Origin: CAYMLL01 sp964390645
GTDB lineage: Bacteria; Planctomycetota; UBA8108
Reading direction: 5' to 3'
NCBI GenBank assembly: GCA_964390645.1
Contig: CAYMLL010000066.1
Coordinates: forward strand, 1-28,120
Length of the DNA stretch: 28,120 nt
The position numbers and the translations under genes are program-made. The notes beneath the pieces are model-generated. The model was not told where the DNA came from, searched no databases, and was given only the letters and a program-made list of their open reading frames with translations. This document shows positions 25,796-28,120 of the stretch, one piece after another (the stretch's first letter is position 1; each line of letters begins with the position of its first letter).

Positions 25796-28120
25796 TCGAC
25801 GTCCTCCGTATTCACCTTCTCCCAACGGACCTCGAGATCGCGGAGCTTCTCGGCGCGCTGCTTGAGGCTGACCGACGTCTTCAGGAAGGCCTCCAGGTCG
25901 AGGGGAAAGGCTCCGACGTCCGGAGCTCCCTCGATTTCGTAGCGCTGCTCGAGGTTCGCTTGCAAGAATGCGGCGATGCCGACGAACGAGATGCCTCTTC
26001 GATCGAGTTCCCGCCACAGGTCGACGTAGTCGACGTCAGCAAGGCTCTCGTCCTGCGGATGAAGACCGCGATACAGCCGCAGCAGCTCCTCTCGAAGCTC
26101 TCCGTGATCCGTCGACTGTCGCCCTCTGATCCCGTCAGGCCGCAGCTGCCGGCGAAGGAACTCCCCGAATGCACGCAGCGTGTGCGACGAGGCTTTGTGG
26201 ACAAGAACGATGTGCTGGCTCCCGAGCTCGACACGCTCGCCGCGAAACACTCTGTCGAGCCCCAGTCTCTGGATGCGCGAGATGTTGTCGTAGGAAAGAG
26301 TGATGTTGTACGGAGAGGTCGGCAGAACGATCTCCCGGCGCGCGAGCGTCAGGTCCTCGAAGGTGAGCTCCGGGTTGAGGTCCTTGACGTTCTCGATGCA
26401 GATCGCGGCAACGCGGAAGAACAGCCTCTTGTCGCCCTCCGACCAGGTAGCCACGGTGCTCTCGGGATAGCTCCGCTGCACCCAGTTGAGCTCGGCGATC
26501 TCGTCGTCGGAAAGGTAGTTGGTCAACATCTTCAGCTTGGACACCAGCTCGCGCTTCTTGATGACGTTGAGCAGGGTCAGATCGATCACCTCCTCCTCCT
26601 CGAAGGGCTTGCCGTCAGTCCCCATCGCCGGAACGTCGTTGATCGGGTCGAGCCCGAGAACATCGCCCCCCTTGAGAATATGTCGGTCGTTGAAGAGAAC
26701 ACTGTCGAAGGTGTCGAAGTGCATGCTCTCCTTCGGCGTCGCGGACGGATCCACGCCCTCCTCGGACAGGATATGCGGAGTGACGACGATGATCACCTCA
26801 CGCCGCGCGCTCGTCGACTGCGTGCGGCGGAAAAGCCAGCCGAGCACCGGGATCTCCCCGACGAACGGTAGCTTGTTGGTCGACTCGACCTCCTGCTCCT
26901 GGATCAGACCCCCGAGGATGATCGGTCGGTGATTGTGCGCGACGACCTCGCCGATGTACTGCCGCTTGATGACCTCCGGAATGCCGGCGAGGTCCTGCTC
27001 GAAGACCTGCTGACGACCGACGATCTGGTTGTCGACGACCTCGATCTGCAATGCGACGCGATCCTGATCACCGCCGGTGACCCGCGGACGGATATGCAGC
27101 GTGATGCCGGCGTAGACCGTCGTGACCGACTGCACCTGGCTGATGATGTTGCCGTTGACGGAGTCATGCGTCACCGAGGTCGACGCAAAGGTGGGCACGT
27201 CACGCCCGAGGTGCAGAGCGCTGACACGATCATCGAGCGTCAAGATCTTGGGACGTGCGCGCACCTTCGCCTCGCCCTCTCGCACGAGTGCGTGAACGGT
27301 CGCCATGAAGCGGCTCTGAAGAGCGAGGCTCGTGTCATCGAAGAGGAGCTCGAGGCCCTCGCCGACGATCTCCGGAACGATCCTGCCGGGACTGCGCGCG
27401 TTCGGAATGCCCGGCGACACGACCGGCTCGCCCGGTAGCGGCAGCGACAGGTTGCCGACCATGTGCCCCTCGCCCCCCTGGATCGAGTCGATGCCGATAT
27501 CCGTGAGCTTGCTGGCGTCGAGCTCGATCAGCTGCACCTCGATCATGATGCGACGGGCCGGCACATCGATCGACTCGACGAAGTCCTCGATCGCGAGGAG
27601 ATCCTCGTCGGTGCCGACGGCCATCATCCCGCCTCGATCCTCGGTCGACGAAGTGCTGTCGAAGGTCATGACCAGCGACCCCGTGTTCGACTGTCCCCCG
27701 TAGCCCGCAGGCATCTGGAACGCGTCCTTGCGCGGCATGTCGTAGACGAAGGGGACGGTCGGCGCGGCCGCGACCGGCGCAGCGCCGGAGTCGCCCCCCT
27801 GGTGAACGTACATCTCGACCGATCGCGACAGCGTCCTCGTCTTGGAGCCTTCCTTCCATGTCAGCGCGTCTTGCGCCTCCTCGAGCTGCCAGACGTTGCA
27901 GATGCCGGCCATGAGGAGCGCGTCCATCGCGAGCCGTACGTCGATGTACCTCGGCTTGACGATCTTGCGCCGGATGTCCAGGTCGACCTGATCGAATCGA
28001 TCGAGAATGTCGACGATCTTCAGGGTCATCGGATCTTCGGGCCCATCGGTCTCACCGAAGACGACGATGGAGTTCGACTTGCCGTCGACCGTCGCCACGT
28101 GCCCCCCGGCCACCCACTCC
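25792..28120 (-). CDS. Secretin (type II/type IV pilus-like outer membrane channel), N-terminus cut by window edge
   Basis: At least 775 residues of a GspD/PilQ-type secretin; the frame is open to the right edge. An N-domain-like region (MAVGTDEDLLAIEDFVESID, then RRIMIEVQLIELDASKLTDI) leads to the secretin core: VRARPKILTLDDRVSALHLG, VYAGITLHIRPRVTG, then RPIILGGLIQEQEVESTNKL, FVGEIPVLGWLFRR and REVIIVVTPHIL, the family signature. About 328 residues follow the core. They are acidic and helical with no known domain (LTNYLSDDEIAELNWVQRSY; LGSQHIVLVHKASSHTL; ELDRRGISFVGIAAFL). Ordinary secretins end soon after the core or carry a short S-domain, so this tail is unusual. The gene overlaps the HEAT-like lipoprotein gene by GTGA. 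Confidence 0.93.
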   Translation of the reverse strand, partial: EWVAGGHVATVDGKSNSIVVFGETDGPEDPMTLKIVDILDRFDQVDLDIRRKIVKPRYIDVRLAMDALLMAGICNVWQLEEAQDALTWKEGSKTRTLSRSVEMYVHQGGDSGAAPVAAAPTVPFVYDMPRKDAFQMPAGYGGQSNTGSLVMTFDSTSSTEDRGGMMAVGTDEDLLAIEDFVESIDVPARRIMIEVQLIELDASKLTDIGIDSIQGGEGHMVGNLSLPLPGEPVVSPGIPNARSPGRIVPEIVGEGLELLFDDTSLALQSRFMATVHALVREGEAKVRARPKILTLDDRVSALHLGRDVPTFASTSVTHDSVNGNIISQVQSVTTVYAGITLHIRPRVTGGDQDRVALQIEVVDNQIVGRQQVFEQDLAGIPEVIKRQYIGEVVAHNHRPIILGGLIQEQEVESTNKLPFVGEIPVLGWLFRRTQSTSARREVIIVVTPHILSEEGVDPSATPKESMHFDTFDSVLFNDRHILKGGDVLGLDPINDVPAMGTDGKPFEEEEVIDLTLLNVIKKRELVSKLKMLTNYLSDDEIAELNWVQRSYPESTVATWSEGDKRLFFRVAAICIENVKDLNPELTFEDLTLARREIVLPTSPYNITLSYDNISRIQRLGLDRVFRGERVELGSQHIVLVHKASSHTLRAFGEFLRRQLRPDGIRGRQSTDHGELREELLRLYRGLHPQDESLADVDYVDLWRELDRRGISFVGIAAFLQANLEQRYEIEGAPDVGAFPLDLEAFLKTSVSLKQRAEKLRDLEVRWEKVNTEDVE

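Overview
The window is very GC-rich and reads like a member of the Planctomycetota. The clearest signs are a PSCyt1/DUF1549/DUF1553 protein followed by a DUF1501 protein, a formylglycine sulfatase, a secreted protein ending in a planctomycete-style dockerin-like module, and many exported lipoproteins. It is a draft scaffold: three runs of exactly 10 N interrupt genes, and the sequence beside them is poor, so several frame breaks here look technical rather than biological.

Layout. 1-460 (minus) is the 5' part of a CPA1-type cation/proton antiporter with an apparent 1-base frameshift. 687-2798 (plus) is a secreted PKD/dockerin-like protein. 2868-3854 (minus) is a cytosolic coiled-coil protein. 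3855-4548 has no convincing gene. 4549-5495 (plus) is an exported protein broken by a gap whose two flanks are imperfect copies of each other. 5698-7335 (minus) is a membrane-anchored protein with a carboxypeptidase-regulatory-like segment, possibly preceded by two tiny coupled ORFs. 7724-8677 (plus) is a class II histone-deacetylase/acetoin-utilization-type amidohydrolase. 8724-10019 (plus) is a TPR-thioredoxin lipoprotein with a 15-bp tandem repeat.

10072-17848 (minus) is the most coherent unit: L-rhamnose isomerase, then a sulfatase overlapping it by 14 bp, then PSCyt1/DUF1549/DUF1553, then DUF1501 11 bp further on. It suggests processing of a sulfated, rhamnose-containing glycan. An inverted repeat and a -10-like box lie between the sulfatase and the DUF1549/DUF1553 gene. 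A 2OG-Fe(II) oxygenase lies upstream on the same strand.

19146-20120 is a tRNA-Val region: a truncated 3' half of a tRNA-Val(CAC) abutting the orphan tail of a basic protein, a small membrane protein, a terminator with a competing upstream pairing, and an intact tRNA-Val(UAC) with a good promoter. It looks like the scar of an integrated element.

The right part holds a small unknown protein, a TolC-family outer-membrane factor, and an iron-related pair (ferritin-like protein and a DtxR-family repressor with a four-cysteine tail). It continues with a protein carrying three degenerate parvulin repeats, and a secretin with a roughly 330-residue C-terminal extension coupled to a HEAT-like lipoprotein.
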